DNA of 64,000 nt. It comes from Pseudomonas sp. BGI-2 (GTDB taxonomy: Bacteria; Pseudomonadota; Gammaproteobacteria; Pseudomonadales; Pseudomonadaceae). Made by a program: the position numbers and the translations under genes. Of the stretch, positions 16,700-26,054 are shown one piece after another (the stretch's first letter is position 1; every line of letters begins with the position of its first letter). Where the stretch lies: the NCBI RefSeq assembly GCF_004310295.1, contig NZ_SISB01000009.1, positions 1-64,000 of the forward strand, read 5' to 3'. The notes beneath the pieces are model-generated. The model was not told where the DNA came from, did no database searches, and saw nothing but the letters and a program-made list of their open reading frames with translations.

Positions 16700-17803
16700 T
16701 CAGCGCAAGACGCTTGATTCAACCGACTCAGGTTTTTTTGAGCGCAACTGCAACCCCAGCCCCAGAAACAGCACCGGAACCACCATGGAGAAATGTCGGG
16801 CAAACGAGCCGAAGTCAGGCTCGAACAAACCCTGCACCAATAAAAAGGACAGTGGAATCGCAATCAGCTCTTTGACTTTCGGCTCGATGATTGAGCCCTT
16901 GTAGTGACTCGACGTCATCATTTTGAACATCAACAACGAGGTCATCATCATCAGCACGACGAAGATGATCTGGCCCAGGCCGGAGAGAAGTATCAACTCC
17001 ACCGGGAAAGACAGCCTGAAGAATATGCTCATCGAGTCCACGGCCTGTGAAACGAAATCACCGCCGCTAAACCACGACACGATCAATGACTTTGACCCCT
17101 CTTCACCGAGGGTGCGCTGTTCATTGTTACTGGCTCGAATGGACGAAACCGAATAGCCGACCAGCAACTGAATCGCCGTCGCGATCACCAGATAGAACAT
17201 GAACAACATCACGAAAAAACTGAAACGCGATACATGTTTTTTCATCACGCACACGCCAACCCAGACCAGCGAGAACAATATCCAGTAGGGCCGAATCAGC
17301 ACGCCGTAAAACAGCGCAGAAAGAAAAAAGCCCGCTCGGTATCGTTTCGAAAAGGAGAAAAACAGAATGGCAATCACCGCCACCGAGACAATGATTTCCT
17401 TGGTCAGGTTATCCAGAAAAAACGACCTGACCACACCCCATAGACACAAGGTTAGAAACAACGTTATTGGTATTTTTTTGAAGATGAAGACCGGGATGGA
17501 AGTCAGAAACAGGTTGCACAGCATCCCGTAGGCCCACGCATTGGTCAGGTTGATACCGGTGGGACGCAGCAGATAGGCCGAGCACTCGTAAGAAGACCGG
17601 TCTGGTGAAAACGGATTCCAGAAATTGCAGTTGTCTGAACGAACGTATGACGACCACAACGTCATTGCATCAGGACCAGGATCGCGGTGCATCAGCAGCG
17701 GCATCGCAATAGACAGAAAAAGACCACACAGCAGAATCAGGAATGAGATGGGCGAGTCGAGTTTTCTTCCGCGAAACTCTATGGACGGTAGAGAAATAGC
17801 CAT
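16700..17803 (-). CDS. Wzy-like polysaccharide polymerase (membrane protein)
   Basis: A 367-residue membrane protein with about ten hydrophobic segments and a large polar loop (about 245-275), a layout typical of Wzy polymerases that join repeat units in the periplasm. Sequence signatures in Wzy proteins are weak, so the call rests on topology and on its place after wzx. The start ATG17803 has GGGGAG upstream and overlaps the wzx stop by one base (TAATG), showing translational coupling. The open frame extends further upstream inside wzx. It could also be another multi-pass polysaccharide protein. Confidence 0.65.
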   Translation of the reverse strand: MAISLPSIEFRGRKLDSPISFLILLCGLFLSIAMPLLMHRDPGPDAMTLWSSYVRSDNCNFWNPFSPDRSSYECSAYLLRPTGINLTNAWAYGMLCNLFLTSIPVFIFKKIPITLFLTLCLWGVVRSFFLDNLTKEIIVSVAVIAILFFSFSKRYRAGFFLSALFYGVLIRPYWILFSLVWVGVCVMKKHVSRFSFFVMLFMFYLVIATAIQLLVGYSVSSIRASNNEQRTLGEEGSKSLIVSWFSGGDFVSQAVDSMSIFFRLSFPVELILLSGLGQIIFVVLMMMTSLLMFKMMTSSHYKGSIIEPKVKELIAIPLSFLLVQGLFEPDFGSFARHFSMVVPVLFLGLGLQLRSKKPESVESSVLR

Positions 17804-19023
17804 TACAAGCTCCCCTTCGCCTGGGCGAACCTGGTCAGCAAAGCAATGACGGCCAACTGCATCGTAATCGAAAAGACATTGCCCCACGCCGCGCCATAAA
17901 TTGAATAGTGCTTGATGAGCACATAGCTGACAGGCAGTGAAATCACCAGGCAGATTGCCGCACTGGCTAATGAAACCCGACTATTTTTTGAGGCAATAAG
18001 GCCTCCCCATACGATGTCGCCGACGGCGCGCAGGGCAAAAGAGAAAATCAGGATCGCTAAAATCCGGTTATCCGGACGCGGAACTGCCGCGGCCACATAA
18101 TCAAGCAGGATGTTAAAGAAGGCATAAATCAGCACAGCAACCGCGCAGGAAACAACGAGTGAACGCAGCACCCATTGATTCACAAATAATTGCCGGACCG
18201 TCAGCGCCTGCTGGTTATCTTTATAACGCTTGGCAAGCACGGGAATGCCCACCACGGCAACGACCGCGTAAGACAGCGCTTGTAACGTGTTTGCGGCAGA
18301 CCAGGAGTACACGTACTTGCCGAGGCTGGCATACGGTTCCATGTCCAGAATGAGAAAACGTTCAGCGTACTGACTTAATGCGATCAGCCCGCCTCCCAGA
18401 TAAAACGGCAGCCCTGCTCTCCAGACAGAAGCCGTGGTGACGACACTGACTTCCCGCCCCCTGTGAACGTTAACCACAATGAAGTAACCGGCCACGATCA
18501 CCAGAAGGTTGGTGGCCACCCATAACCAAAGAACACTGGCGATGGTGGACACCACGCCCGCCATGAGTCCGCCAACGGCAAGGAGCGCCCAGAGGCCGGT
18601 TTTGATGAAGAACAACAACGCGCCCCAGTTGGCTTTTTGTGCGGAAAAGACAAACGAGTTTATTTCGAAGGAAAGATGCTCGGTGAGCAGCAAAAACGTG
18701 ACGCACGCGATCAACGCGACACTCGCCTCAACATCACTGAACAGTGAGTAAAGGGCGACCGTGCCCACCGATAACAACAAACCAACGGCCAGGTATAGAA
18801 CCAGTACCTTATCAACGACGAGCTTCGTACTGCCCCCCACGCTGATCAGCCGATTGATTTCAGAGCTGAACCCTACACTGTAAAACTTCGAGGCGATCAA
18901 GGAGGCAGCTACCACTACGCCGTAGAAACCCAATGCGTCATAACCCAGGTAATGAGTGATGGCCAACACCAGCAAAAACTTCGCGCCTAATGCACCTCCC
19001 CGTAGCAACAACCGAAATATCAT
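17803..19023 (-). CDS. Wzx-like polysaccharide flippase
   Basis: Predicted MOP/PST-type flippase that moves the lipid-linked repeat unit across the inner membrane. The 406-residue protein is almost wholly hydrophobic, with about 12 membrane segments. The start LLLRGGALGAKFLLVLAITHYLG resembles the family's first helix, and a long hydrophobic C-terminus ends in SYVLIKHYSIYGAAWG. It overlaps the pyruvyltransferase gene by 4 bases (ATGA) and the polymerase-like gene by one base, so the three genes form a tightly coupled unit. Confidence 0.8.
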   Translation of the reverse strand: MIFRLLLRGGALGAKFLLVLAITHYLGYDALGFYGVVVAASLIASKFYSVGFSSEINRLISVGGSTKLVVDKVLVLYLAVGLLLSVGTVALYSLFSDVEASVALIACVTFLLLTEHLSFEINSFVFSAQKANWGALLFFIKTGLWALLAVGGLMAGVVSTIASVLWLWVATNLLVIVAGYFIVVNVHRGREVSVVTTASVWRAGLPFYLGGGLIALSQYAERFLILDMEPYASLGKYVYSWSAANTLQALSYAVVAVVGIPVLAKRYKDNQQALTVRQLFVNQWVLRSLVVSCAVAVLIYAFFNILLDYVAAAVPRPDNRILAILIFSFALRAVGDIVWGGLIASKNSRVSLASAAICLVISLPVSYVLIKHYSIYGAAWGNVFSITMQLAVIALLTRFAQAKGSL

Positions 19024-20132
19024 CGAACAATCCCTTTGATGATAGTGTCCATCAACTCCGTTTTGGCTTCGATTTCCTTGCAGGTGTCCGTCAGTTTTTT
19101 ACCGAATCTGGACAACGCATTCGGGGCGTAAACGGTGTCGATGATGGTGTCGACATTGATATCTCCACCATTGATCACCCAGTCTTCCACGCCCATATCC
19201 TGATAGGCGCCAAAACCTTTGCGTTCATAGCTGATATGGAACGCAGGCACGCCGGCGAGTAGAGACTCAATGGCTCCATGCAGCCTTACGGAAATGACCA
19301 GATCGGGCTGATACTTTGACAGGGTTGCCTTCAAGGGCAAGAGGTCCTCGGTAATGCCGAGTTCCCGATAGAACGCCCCGTCATCGTTGCCACGGACGGC
19401 GCTTTGGACAGCGCAGACCACTTTGCTCTTGGCCCTTAGTCGCTTCAACAGAAGCTTCAAGTTGGCAACGTAGGCAACTTTCTTCTCTTTGCTCCATTCC
19501 GGCGGCTTGCGTAAAACCACGCAGACCACGGCCGGCGATGCCGCACAGCGGGTGAACTTGGGTTGCACCAGTATCTTCTTCGCCAACGCCTGGACCGCCA
19601 GATCTGGCGCTCGATAGACATTGGCATTGGACTCGAAAATAGCCGACGACCTGTTGTCCCGGACAAACACCGCGTCGGCACTGGCGTAGTGTTCTACGAT
19701 CGCGCTGCTCTCACCGTGGAACGGGCCGATACTTTGCGGCAGGTAAACCGACGGCACCTTGCTCAAAATCGCCGTTTCGAGCTGCTTGGCATGACCCAGT
19801 TTCAACTTGATGTGTTCAAAGGCACTTTTTGAGCGCATGTACCCACCGCCTACCCCGACGATCAGATCACTGGTGCTCAAGAGGTCCGCGAGTGGCGCGT
19901 AAGACTGTTTAAGGAACACAGCTTCCTTCACGCGCCCCAGTCCTTTAGCCGCCATGACCGGCGCGTCATACCGCTTATAGGGAAGATAACTAAATGACTT
20001 GGGGTCCGACGCAACGACGTTGATTAACGTGTCAGCACCAAAGTTTCGCAACACCAAGGCGATGGCCAAATCCACGAGAAGGCCATCACCCGAATTTGAC
20101 GCACTGTAGCCATGCAAAATAGTTACGTTCAT
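19020..20132 (-). CDS. Polysaccharide pyruvyl transferase family protein
   Basis: Probable transferase of pyruvate (from phosphoenolpyruvate) onto a sugar of the repeat unit, giving the polymer an acidic ketal. The WcaK/CsaB fold is seen in an N-terminal Gly-rich ASNSGDGLLVDL, then LIVGVGGGYMRSKS near residue 95, VYLPQSIGPFHG near 130, VFVRDNRSS near 155 and SVRLHGAIESLLAGVP near 295, which is the family's C-terminal signature. At 370 residues it is the usual size. It lies between the glycosyltransferase and the flippase, with a 4-base overlap with the latter. Confidence 0.85.
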   Translation of the reverse strand: MNVTILHGYSASNSGDGLLVDLAIALVLRNFGADTLINVVASDPKSFSYLPYKRYDAPVMAAKGLGRVKEAVFLKQSYAPLADLLSTSDLIVGVGGGYMRSKSAFEHIKLKLGHAKQLETAILSKVPSVYLPQSIGPFHGESSAIVEHYASADAVFVRDNRSSAIFESNANVYRAPDLAVQALAKKILVQPKFTRCAASPAVVCVVLRKPPEWSKEKKVAYVANLKLLLKRLRAKSKVVCAVQSAVRGNDDGAFYRELGITEDLLPLKATLSKYQPDLVISVRLHGAIESLLAGVPAFHISYERKGFGAYQDMGVEDWVINGGDINVDTIIDTVYAPNALSRFGKKLTDTCKEIEAKTELMDTIIKGIVR

Positions 20133-20146
20133 ATCTTGATATCTAC

Positions 20147-21229
20147 TTAATAAGTTTGAGCGGAATACACGTCATAGGTTTGCTGGATCATCAGCGTTGC
20201 GCTGAACCGTTTGCGCACTCGATTGCGGCTTTCGGTGCCCAGCTCCAGCAACTTTTGTTTCTTGATATTTACTAAGATATTGGCGAGCGCCTGGTGATCG
20301 CCCGTCGAAAATATGTAGCCCGTAACGTCGTGCGTCACCAGTTCAGGCAGCGATGTACAGTCACTGGCAATAACGGGCACGCCCATGGCCATTCCTTCGA
20401 GTGGGACCATGGCAAAACCTTCCCAGCGACTGGGGACAATCAGGGCGTCTGCCGTTTTATAGAGTTCATTCACCTCTGCCGGGGTTACCCAGGGCAGGTA
20501 TTCAACGGCGTCAATGACGGGGCACTCTACCGACTCCTCATTTACCGCACTGCCGACAACCGTCAGTTTCAAGTCCTTGCGTTCGACTTCCGTGAACGCC
20601 TTGAGCAAAACATCAAAGCCTTTCTGGTAGTCCAGTCGACCCACAAATAAAAGCTGAATATCCGTACGCTGATGAGACAGACCCTCATCGTTTTTATAAT
20701 GAATGCCGTTGTAGATCAGCTTCATACGGTGGCGGTCGATACCAAACGAAGCCGCTTTATCCAGTTCATACTGGCTCACACAAATAATGACATCCGTCAC
20801 TTTTTGCAAAAGCCGCTCAATCAGCGAATACACTTTCTGCTTGGCGGGAGAACTTTCCATCAAGAACGAAAACGCGTGCGGGCAATAGATGACTTTCGGT
20901 GACCGCCAAGGGCGCACGACCAAACAAACACATCGGCCAATGACACCGGAGAACGTGCTGTGCAAATGCACCACATCAGGTTTTTCCTTGAAGATCACAC
21001 GGATGAGTTGCCAGGCAAACCGCATAAGGGAGACAACACCTCTCTTGTTTCTGGAGAAGGTCCTGATGTCCTTTTCATCAATGCCATGCAGTTCTTTCTT
21101 CTGGTCGAACGGGATCAAATAGACCAGTTCATACTGCCGGGCGTCGCCCTCAGGAGGGGTTGATATCGTCCGGATGACAGTCGCAACACCACCTTTGATC
21201 GTTTCCGCAACGTGTAGTATTTTTTTCAC
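20147..21229 (-). CDS. GT4-family glycosyltransferase
   Basis: Retaining GT-B glycosyltransferase that probably adds a sugar to the growing repeat unit at the inner face of the membrane. Features: KILHVAETIKGGVATV at the start, DVVHLHSTFSGV, the LLFVGRLDYQKGFDVLLKA donor-domain signature and the ALIVPSRWEGFAMVPLEGMA segment with the ExxxxxxxE motif. GTG21229 is chosen because it begins just before the family's first strand and has GGTGGA upstream; an in-frame TTG at 21295 would add 22 residues. It is the only clear cytosolic sugar transferase apart from the initiating enzyme, so either the repeat unit is short or other enzymes are elsewhere. Confidence 0.9.
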   Translation of the reverse strand: MKKILHVAETIKGGVATVIRTISTPPEGDARQYELVYLIPFDQKKELHGIDEKDIRTFSRNKRGVVSLMRFAWQLIRVIFKEKPDVVHLHSTFSGVIGRCVCLVVRPWRSPKVIYCPHAFSFLMESSPAKQKVYSLIERLLQKVTDVIICVSQYELDKAASFGIDRHRMKLIYNGIHYKNDEGLSHQRTDIQLLFVGRLDYQKGFDVLLKAFTEVERKDLKLTVVGSAVNEESVECPVIDAVEYLPWVTPAEVNELYKTADALIVPSRWEGFAMVPLEGMAMGVPVIASDCTSLPELVTHDVTGYIFSTGDHQALANILVNIKKQKLLELGTESRNRVRKRFSATLMIQQTYDVYSAQTY

Positions 21230-21334
21230 AATCCACCCAATTCCATGAACGTAGACGCAGGCAAAAGAGAGCTGAAAGTGGTTAAAAATCGTCAACCCAC
21301 TTTCAATCCAATGACTTGGTAGATAGAACTCGCT

Positions 21335-23608
21335 TCACGACTTGTCAGAGGCGTATTCATAGTTGTAATAGCCGTAACTGCCATTACCGTAATAGCTGGA
21401 CGCTCGTTTCTCGACGCCATTAAAAATCGCGCCTTTTAATTCGATACCGTTTTGAGCAAACCGACGAATAGTCAATTCGATCTCTTTGGCAGGATTTACA
21501 CCGAAGCGAGTCACGATCAGATTAATGGCGGCTTCACGCCCAACGATTGCAGCATCTGTCACGGCCAGAAGAGGTGGCGTGTCGATGATCACCACGTCGT
21601 AGCGCTCACTCAGTTCTGCCAGGAGCTCTCTGAAGTTGGCATGCATCAACAGCTCTGACGGGTTAGGCGGTACCTGTCCACGACTGATGAAATGCAAGTT
21701 ATCGACTTCGAGCTTATTGATTGCTTGCTCAATGCTGCAGCGCTTGGTCAACAGATCGGATAAACCATTGCTGATCGGGGTGGCCAACGTCTTGTGCAGA
21801 TGACCTTTGCGCATATCGCCATCGATCAGTACGACTCTCTGCCCGCTTTGAGCAATGACCGCGGCCAGGTTAGAGGAGACAAACGTCTTGCCGACCTGGG
21901 GGCTCGGACCGGAAATCATGATCCGGTTATTGGTCGCATCCAGGCCCGCAAAATGCAGACAGGTTCGCAGGCTGCGTATCGACTCGATGGACAGGTCAGT
22001 AGGGTTACGCAGCGCTAATAGAAACGCCTGGTGGTTGGCACTATCGCCCAAGCGGACTTTTTTACTGTCCTCTTCCTGTTGCAGGGTGCTGTAAGGAATG
22101 GAGGCATAGACGGGCAGTCCAAGTTGTTCGATGGCTTCTGGCCCCTCGAGTCCTCTGCTCAGCGATTTACGCACTAACACCAGGGCAACACCGACAAACC
22201 CACCCAGGAAAGTCGCAATCAGTACGATCAGGGCTTTGCGGGGTTTGACCGGGGTCGTGATGTCGACATCCGCCGTATCAATCAACCGCGCATTGCCGAC
22301 CGCCCCTGCCCTTACGATATCCAGCTCCTGGGATTTGTTCAGCAGCTGGGTGTAGATCTGTGTCGCCACTTCCACATCACGGGTCAGGTTCAACAGCTCC
22401 TGCTGTGTAGCCGGAAGCCCCTGGACCTTTTTTTCCAACCCTTGTCGCTGTTTGTTCAAATCCCCCATCTGAGCCATCAAGGCGCGGTAAGCCGGATGCT
22501 CTCTAGTGAACTTTCGATCCATGTCCGCTTGCTGGAGTTTCAGGTCCGAGATGCGCGTATCCAGCACCACCATCTGTTCCAGGACTGACTTGGTTTCGAG
22601 CGAAATGTTTACTGTATTTCCGCGGGTTTGATAGCTGTTCAGCGCGTTACTGGCTTTGACCAGATCGTCTTTGACTTGCGGGAGTTGTGCCTGCAGGAAC
22701 TCCAGACTCTGGGCTGCCTCGGCTGAGGTGCGTTGCACATTCTGCTGCACATACAGTCTTGAGATCTTGTTGAGAATCTTCACCGCCAGCGCGTAGTCGG
22801 TGCTGGCCAAGGCCAGACTTATAATGCCCGACTCTTTACCTTGCTCGGAGACCTCGAGGGCGTCCTGGTAATTCTGAATGGTGACAATGCGTGGATTGCG
22901 CACGACTTCAAATTGGGTGCCTGGATTCGCGGCCATGCTCGCGACGAGCACCTCTACACCGTCTTGCGCGATGGCTTCGCCTGTGGCGCCGGCGGCCAAC
23001 AAACCGCCATTGTCATCGTAGAGTTTGAATCGATTCTGCTCTTCGGCAACCAGCATCAATTTTTTGCCTAACAGTTCATTCGGCAGATTGAGCTGTTCAA
23101 TATCAAGGCGTTCGCCGCCCCATGCATAACTGTTCATCCCGAAACGCGGCGGTGAAACACTTTCGGTCGGGATACTTTTACATCGCCGCGCAAGAAAGCC
23201 GCCGACAACCGGAAAGGTGTTGGGCGTTATCATGATATCAAGGCGCAGATCATCGACTGTTTTACCAATCACCGCGCGGGACTTGATAATGCCGATCTCG
23301 GTAGCCGCCGGGGATTGCCCACCGAGCATGCTACTGATATCCGAGAAGCCCAACATGTCGTTCTTTTTCGGCTCGACCTGTACCAGAGCGTTCGCCAGAT
23401 ACACTGGCGGCGATAAGATCGAATACGCGGCACCGCTCACCATGAACGCCCCGGTGATGGCACCGATCAACCATTTATGGTCAATCAATGTGCCTAATAA
23501 ACCGAGCAGATCAATCTCGTCTCTCTCTTTATCCCGGGTGCTGACTACTGACGGTAACTGCATAAGGTCTATTCTTTTACCATTATTACTAATCTGAAAA
23601 TCATCCAT
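21335..23608 (-). CDS. wzc: Wzc-type tyrosine autokinase (BY-kinase)
   Basis: Inner-membrane polysaccharide co-polymerase and tyrosine kinase that works with Wza in chain-length control and export. Wzz-type periplasmic domain between two membrane helices (about 47-70 and 460-480) with a coiled region near 305-420. The cytosolic kinase follows: Walker A GPSPQVGKT, Walker A' VLIDGDMRKG and Walker B VVIIDTPP. The C-terminus holds a cluster of Tyr (YYGNGSYGYYNYEY) for autophosphorylation. ATG23608 overlaps the wzb stop by one base (TGATG), so the two are coupled; upstream in-frame codons to 23638 lie inside wzb. At 757 residues it is slightly longer than E. coli Wzc. Confidence 0.95.
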   Translation of the reverse strand: MDDFQISNNGKRIDLMQLPSVVSTRDKERDEIDLLGLLGTLIDHKWLIGAITGAFMVSGAAYSILSPPVYLANALVQVEPKKNDMLGFSDISSMLGGQSPAATEIGIIKSRAVIGKTVDDLRLDIMITPNTFPVVGGFLARRCKSIPTESVSPPRFGMNSYAWGGERLDIEQLNLPNELLGKKLMLVAEEQNRFKLYDDNGGLLAAGATGEAIAQDGVEVLVASMAANPGTQFEVVRNPRIVTIQNYQDALEVSEQGKESGIISLALASTDYALAVKILNKISRLYVQQNVQRTSAEAAQSLEFLQAQLPQVKDDLVKASNALNSYQTRGNTVNISLETKSVLEQMVVLDTRISDLKLQQADMDRKFTREHPAYRALMAQMGDLNKQRQGLEKKVQGLPATQQELLNLTRDVEVATQIYTQLLNKSQELDIVRAGAVGNARLIDTADVDITTPVKPRKALIVLIATFLGGFVGVALVLVRKSLSRGLEGPEAIEQLGLPVYASIPYSTLQQEEDSKKVRLGDSANHQAFLLALRNPTDLSIESIRSLRTCLHFAGLDATNNRIMISGPSPQVGKTFVSSNLAAVIAQSGQRVVLIDGDMRKGHLHKTLATPISNGLSDLLTKRCSIEQAINKLEVDNLHFISRGQVPPNPSELLMHANFRELLAELSERYDVVIIDTPPLLAVTDAAIVGREAAINLIVTRFGVNPAKEIELTIRRFAQNGIELKGAIFNGVEKRASSYYGNGSYGYYNYEYASDKS

Positions 23609-24048
23609 CAACGTCCGAGGCGCTGCGCCCATGAGCAAACGGCATCTTCAATCAATGCATGGGCATGGACAAAAGCAGCTTTTCCTTGACGATACGGGTC
23701 CTTTATTTCGCGTTCACTCTGCCACTTGCCCAGAAGAAACACTTTGCCCCTGGCGTGCGATGCAATCCTTAGTACGGCCTGTACATGCTCTTTTTCCATG
23801 ACCAGAATGAGGTCTGATTCATTAACTATGGCGGGAGTAATCTGTCGCGCTTTAAACGCTTGGGCTTCGTGGCCCTGTTCTTCAAGAACCAGAAGTGCGT
23901 CGGGCTCCATAGACTCACCCACCCGCGCGTTCAATCCCGCGGAGGTCACTGAGATACCTGAAGGTTGCAGCGCATGGCGAAGCAACAGTTCAGCGGTAGG
24001 ACTTCGGCAAATATTGCCGACGCAGACCACAAGAATCTTTCTGAACAA
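23608..24048 (-). CDS. wzb: Wzb-type low-molecular-weight tyrosine phosphatase
   Basis: Cytosolic phosphatase that removes phosphate from the Tyr cluster of Wzc. It has the P-loop VCVGNICRSP with catalytic Cys and Arg near the start and the DPYRQG segment with the general-acid Asp near residue 114. TTG24048 is preferred: GGAAGAG lies 5 bases upstream and the protein then begins MFRKILVVCVGN, 146 residues, as in other Wzb proteins. The open frame reaches 24144 without family-like sequence. First gene of the operon that runs to 14455. Confidence 0.93.
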   Translation of the reverse strand: MFRKILVVCVGNICRSPTAELLLRHALQPSGISVTSAGLNARVGESMEPDALLVLEEQGHEAQAFKARQITPAIVNESDLILVMEKEHVQAVLRIASHARGKVFLLGKWQSEREIKDPYRQGKAAFVHAHALIEDAVCSWAQRLGR

Positions 24049-24357
24049 GGCTACTCTTCCCGTGTAGTGTCGAATCGGCCAACGTATAGCGAGGAGTTGA
24101 GTGAACCGATTAGATCGTCCCGCATTCAGAGATGGATCCGTCATGAAAATACAAGTGTATTAAATACCACGACGCATAAAAAACACCCAACCAGAAAACC
24201 GGACCATAAATAACACTTGCGATCTGGAAGTTATTTATCCGACAAAAATTAACAATGAAGGGAATGACATAGAGGATTAATGATATCGCTGTACTAATGC
24301 TATTTTGACCCTGGCCCATGCCAGGGACGACATACTGACTCAACAGGAAATCCCGAT
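24049..24357. promoter_or_regulatory. Divergent wzb/glycoside hydrolase region
   Basis: About 310 AT-rich bases holding the promoters of the minus-strand wzb operon and of the plus-strand hydrolase gene. A minus-strand open frame (24110-24385) encodes two hydrophobic stretches but overlaps the hydrolase start and is probably chance. Confidence 0.4.
24309..24326 (+). promoter_or_regulatory. Perfect hairpin in hydrolase leader
   Basis: CCCTGGC and GCCAGGG form a perfect 7-bp stem with a CCAT loop, 31 bases before the ATG of the secreted hydrolase. There is no T run after it. It could be an operator palindrome or an RNA leader structure. Confidence 0.5.
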
Positions 24358-25314
24358 ATGCGTATTCGACTGATCGCCACTTCAACGCTGTTTATACTTG
24401 GCGCACTCAGCCCCGCTTACGCCAGCCAGGCTTTTTCAGTGCTGGCGCAAGACAACAAGACAATAGGCGTTCAGGTGAAGATTCAAAATTTCTCAGCCGC
24501 CGACGCCCATCAGATCAAAGCCTCAGGGTTCGGATTCGTACGCTTTGGCGTATGGACGAACAGCCTGGGCAACCCGGCGTATCAACACCAGATCAATGAA
24601 GCCTTCGCTGCTGCCAAATCCGCCGAACTGCCGGTATTGATGACCGTTCGCTCAACCAAAGCGTTAACTCACAAAACGCAAAGCAGCGGCAGTGATCTCG
24701 CCGCTGCGGGAGATTCCTTCGCGAACTCGGTCATCGGCCTGGAAAAAGCCTTCAGCACGCAGCTTGTCGCCATTGAAATCTGGAATGAACCAGACTTGCC
24801 GAAATACTGGCCCACCCGGGATTTTGAAGTAACGTTTGTGCCTTTCATGAGTGCAGTGTGCAACGCGTTACAACAGCGGGATCATTCAACCCCACTGATC
24901 GGGTTTGGGTTCGCAAAGGTGCCAACCAAAGACTCCAAGGCGACCGTCGCACTGACTGAAATCATTAAGGATTACCCACAATGCCTCAGTGCGGTCTCCT
25001 ACCATCCCTATGGCATGTCGGGCACCGAGATCAGCAGTGCTCAAGCGTTTATCCTCGATAACTTCCATGTACCGGGGGTCATTACCGAATGGGGAGTGCC
25101 ATCGCTCAGTTCCATCGGGGGCACCGCCGGACAAGCATCACGCATTACAAGATTCATCTCGGATGTCAAAAAACTGAATATACCGCTGACATCCCTTTAC
25201 GAATGGAAAAACAGCGACTCAGGCAGTAACGATCGCGAACGAAGTTTCGGGCTAACGTCATCTGATGGAAAATCAAAACCTGCGCAAGTGGCCGTCAGAA
25301 TGTTACTAAAGTAA
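24358..25314 (+). CDS. Secreted clan-A glycoside hydrolase (PslG-like role)
   Basis: Exported endoglycosidase that may trim or release the polymer made by this locus. The signal peptide ends AYA (about residue 22). The TIM-barrel clan GH-A layout is seen in VRFGVW near 61, EIWNEPD with the acid/base Glu144, SYHPYGM near 214 and VITEWG with the nucleophile Glu244 near the end of strand 7. At 318 residues it is a bare catalytic domain without a binding module. P. aeruginosa PslG is a comparable hydrolase in the psl locus, but I have no alignment. Substrate and direct link to this polymer are inferred from position only. The start has AGGAAA 8 bases upstream. Confidence 0.85.
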   Translation: MRIRLIATSTLFILGALSPAYASQAFSVLAQDNKTIGVQVKIQNFSAADAHQIKASGFGFVRFGVWTNSLGNPAYQHQINEAFAAAKSAELPVLMTVRSTKALTHKTQSSGSDLAAAGDSFANSVIGLEKAFSTQLVAIEIWNEPDLPKYWPTRDFEVTFVPFMSAVCNALQQRDHSTPLIGFGFAKVPTKDSKATVALTEIIKDYPQCLSAVSYHPYGMSGTEISSAQAFILDNFHVPGVITEWGVPSLSSIGGTAGQASRITRFISDVKKLNIPLTSLYEWKNSDSGSNDRERSFGLTSSDGKSKPAQVAVRMLLK

Positions 25315-25330
25315 CGACCGCACCCTTCCC

Positions 25331-25726
25331 TTAACAGGGGCTTTTATTCATCCACTCCGCATAACTCGCGGCGTCCATTGCCAGCGACTCCTCCACCAGG
25401 ACCTCGAACAATACGGCTTGCGCTTCAAACCGCAGGTCATGTCTGGACTTCTGGGAGTCGTTCATTTGTTCCATCAACACGCGAGTGACTTGACTGGGCA
25501 TGCTGGATTTCACTCGTTTTAGCCAGCCGGGAATTTTCTTCGCGGCTTTCACTCTTCCCATCTCCACCAGACCATTCATATTGTCCGGGTGGTTCTTCTT
25601 TGAAGCAGTCATCAGTTCTTCAAATACTTCGGTCAATTTCTTCAAGACATAACCGAGAATAAAGTCATCGAAGGCCTCCACAATTGCAGACACCCGCTCC
25701 CCTTGTGAAGTCATTTCCCCATCCAA
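25331..25726 (-). CDS. Hypothetical small helical protein
   Basis: 131 residues, mostly helical and rich in Glu, Lys and Met, with no signal peptide or membrane segment and no motif I recognise. It ends 16 bases from the convergent hydrolase gene. A second ATG at 25714 (MTSQGERV) could be the start. It lies at the boundary between the exopolysaccharide locus and the core genes. It has codon use like a real gene, but function is unknown. Confidence 0.6.
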   Translation of the reverse strand: MDGEMTSQGERVSAIVEAFDDFILGYVLKKLTEVFEELMTASKKNHPDNMNGLVEMGRVKAAKKIPGWLKRVKSSMPSQVTRVLMEQMNDSQKSRHDLRFEAQAVLFEVLVEESLAMDAASYAEWMNKSPC

Positions 25727-26054
25727 TACCTACATTTATCGGCGCCACATTACACGCCATCCGGGTGGCACTAATTGACATCTTATAACGACTGAACTTG
25801 ACTATTTCTAACAGTCACAGGCACCCGAATGCAGGCATGGCAGCGCAGTCGCCGGAGTTGCCAGCGAAGCGTCAACGGTCAGTTGCTTTGAACCTGCGCC
25901 GCGTTTTGGCATCGTATTTACCGATACCCGCGCCCCGCCTTTCAAACATCCGTTTCCCGGTTGTTGCCACCGGGGCCACCGATACGTACATGCGCCCTTG
26001 AGTGGCTGTCAGCGCTCGGGTAATGTCATCAGACCCATAGGACAGAGCACGCCC
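25727..26054. other. Intergenic region before tal
   Basis: About 330 bases without a supported gene, between the divergent hypothetical gene and tal. It must contain the tal promoter, but I see no readable operator, repeat or tRNA here. Confidence 0.4.

Noticed and set aside
24110..24385. Minus-strand frame with two hydrophobic stretches (91 residues)
   Set aside because: It overlaps the start of the hydrolase gene, has no ribosome-binding site that I can see, and AT-rich DNA often gives hydrophobic antisense frames. It remains a weak candidate for a small membrane protein.
2514..25726. Prophage, transposon or tRNA attachment site bounding the EPS locus
   Set aside because: I saw no integrase, transposase, direct repeats or tRNA at either edge, so the means of gain cannot be named.
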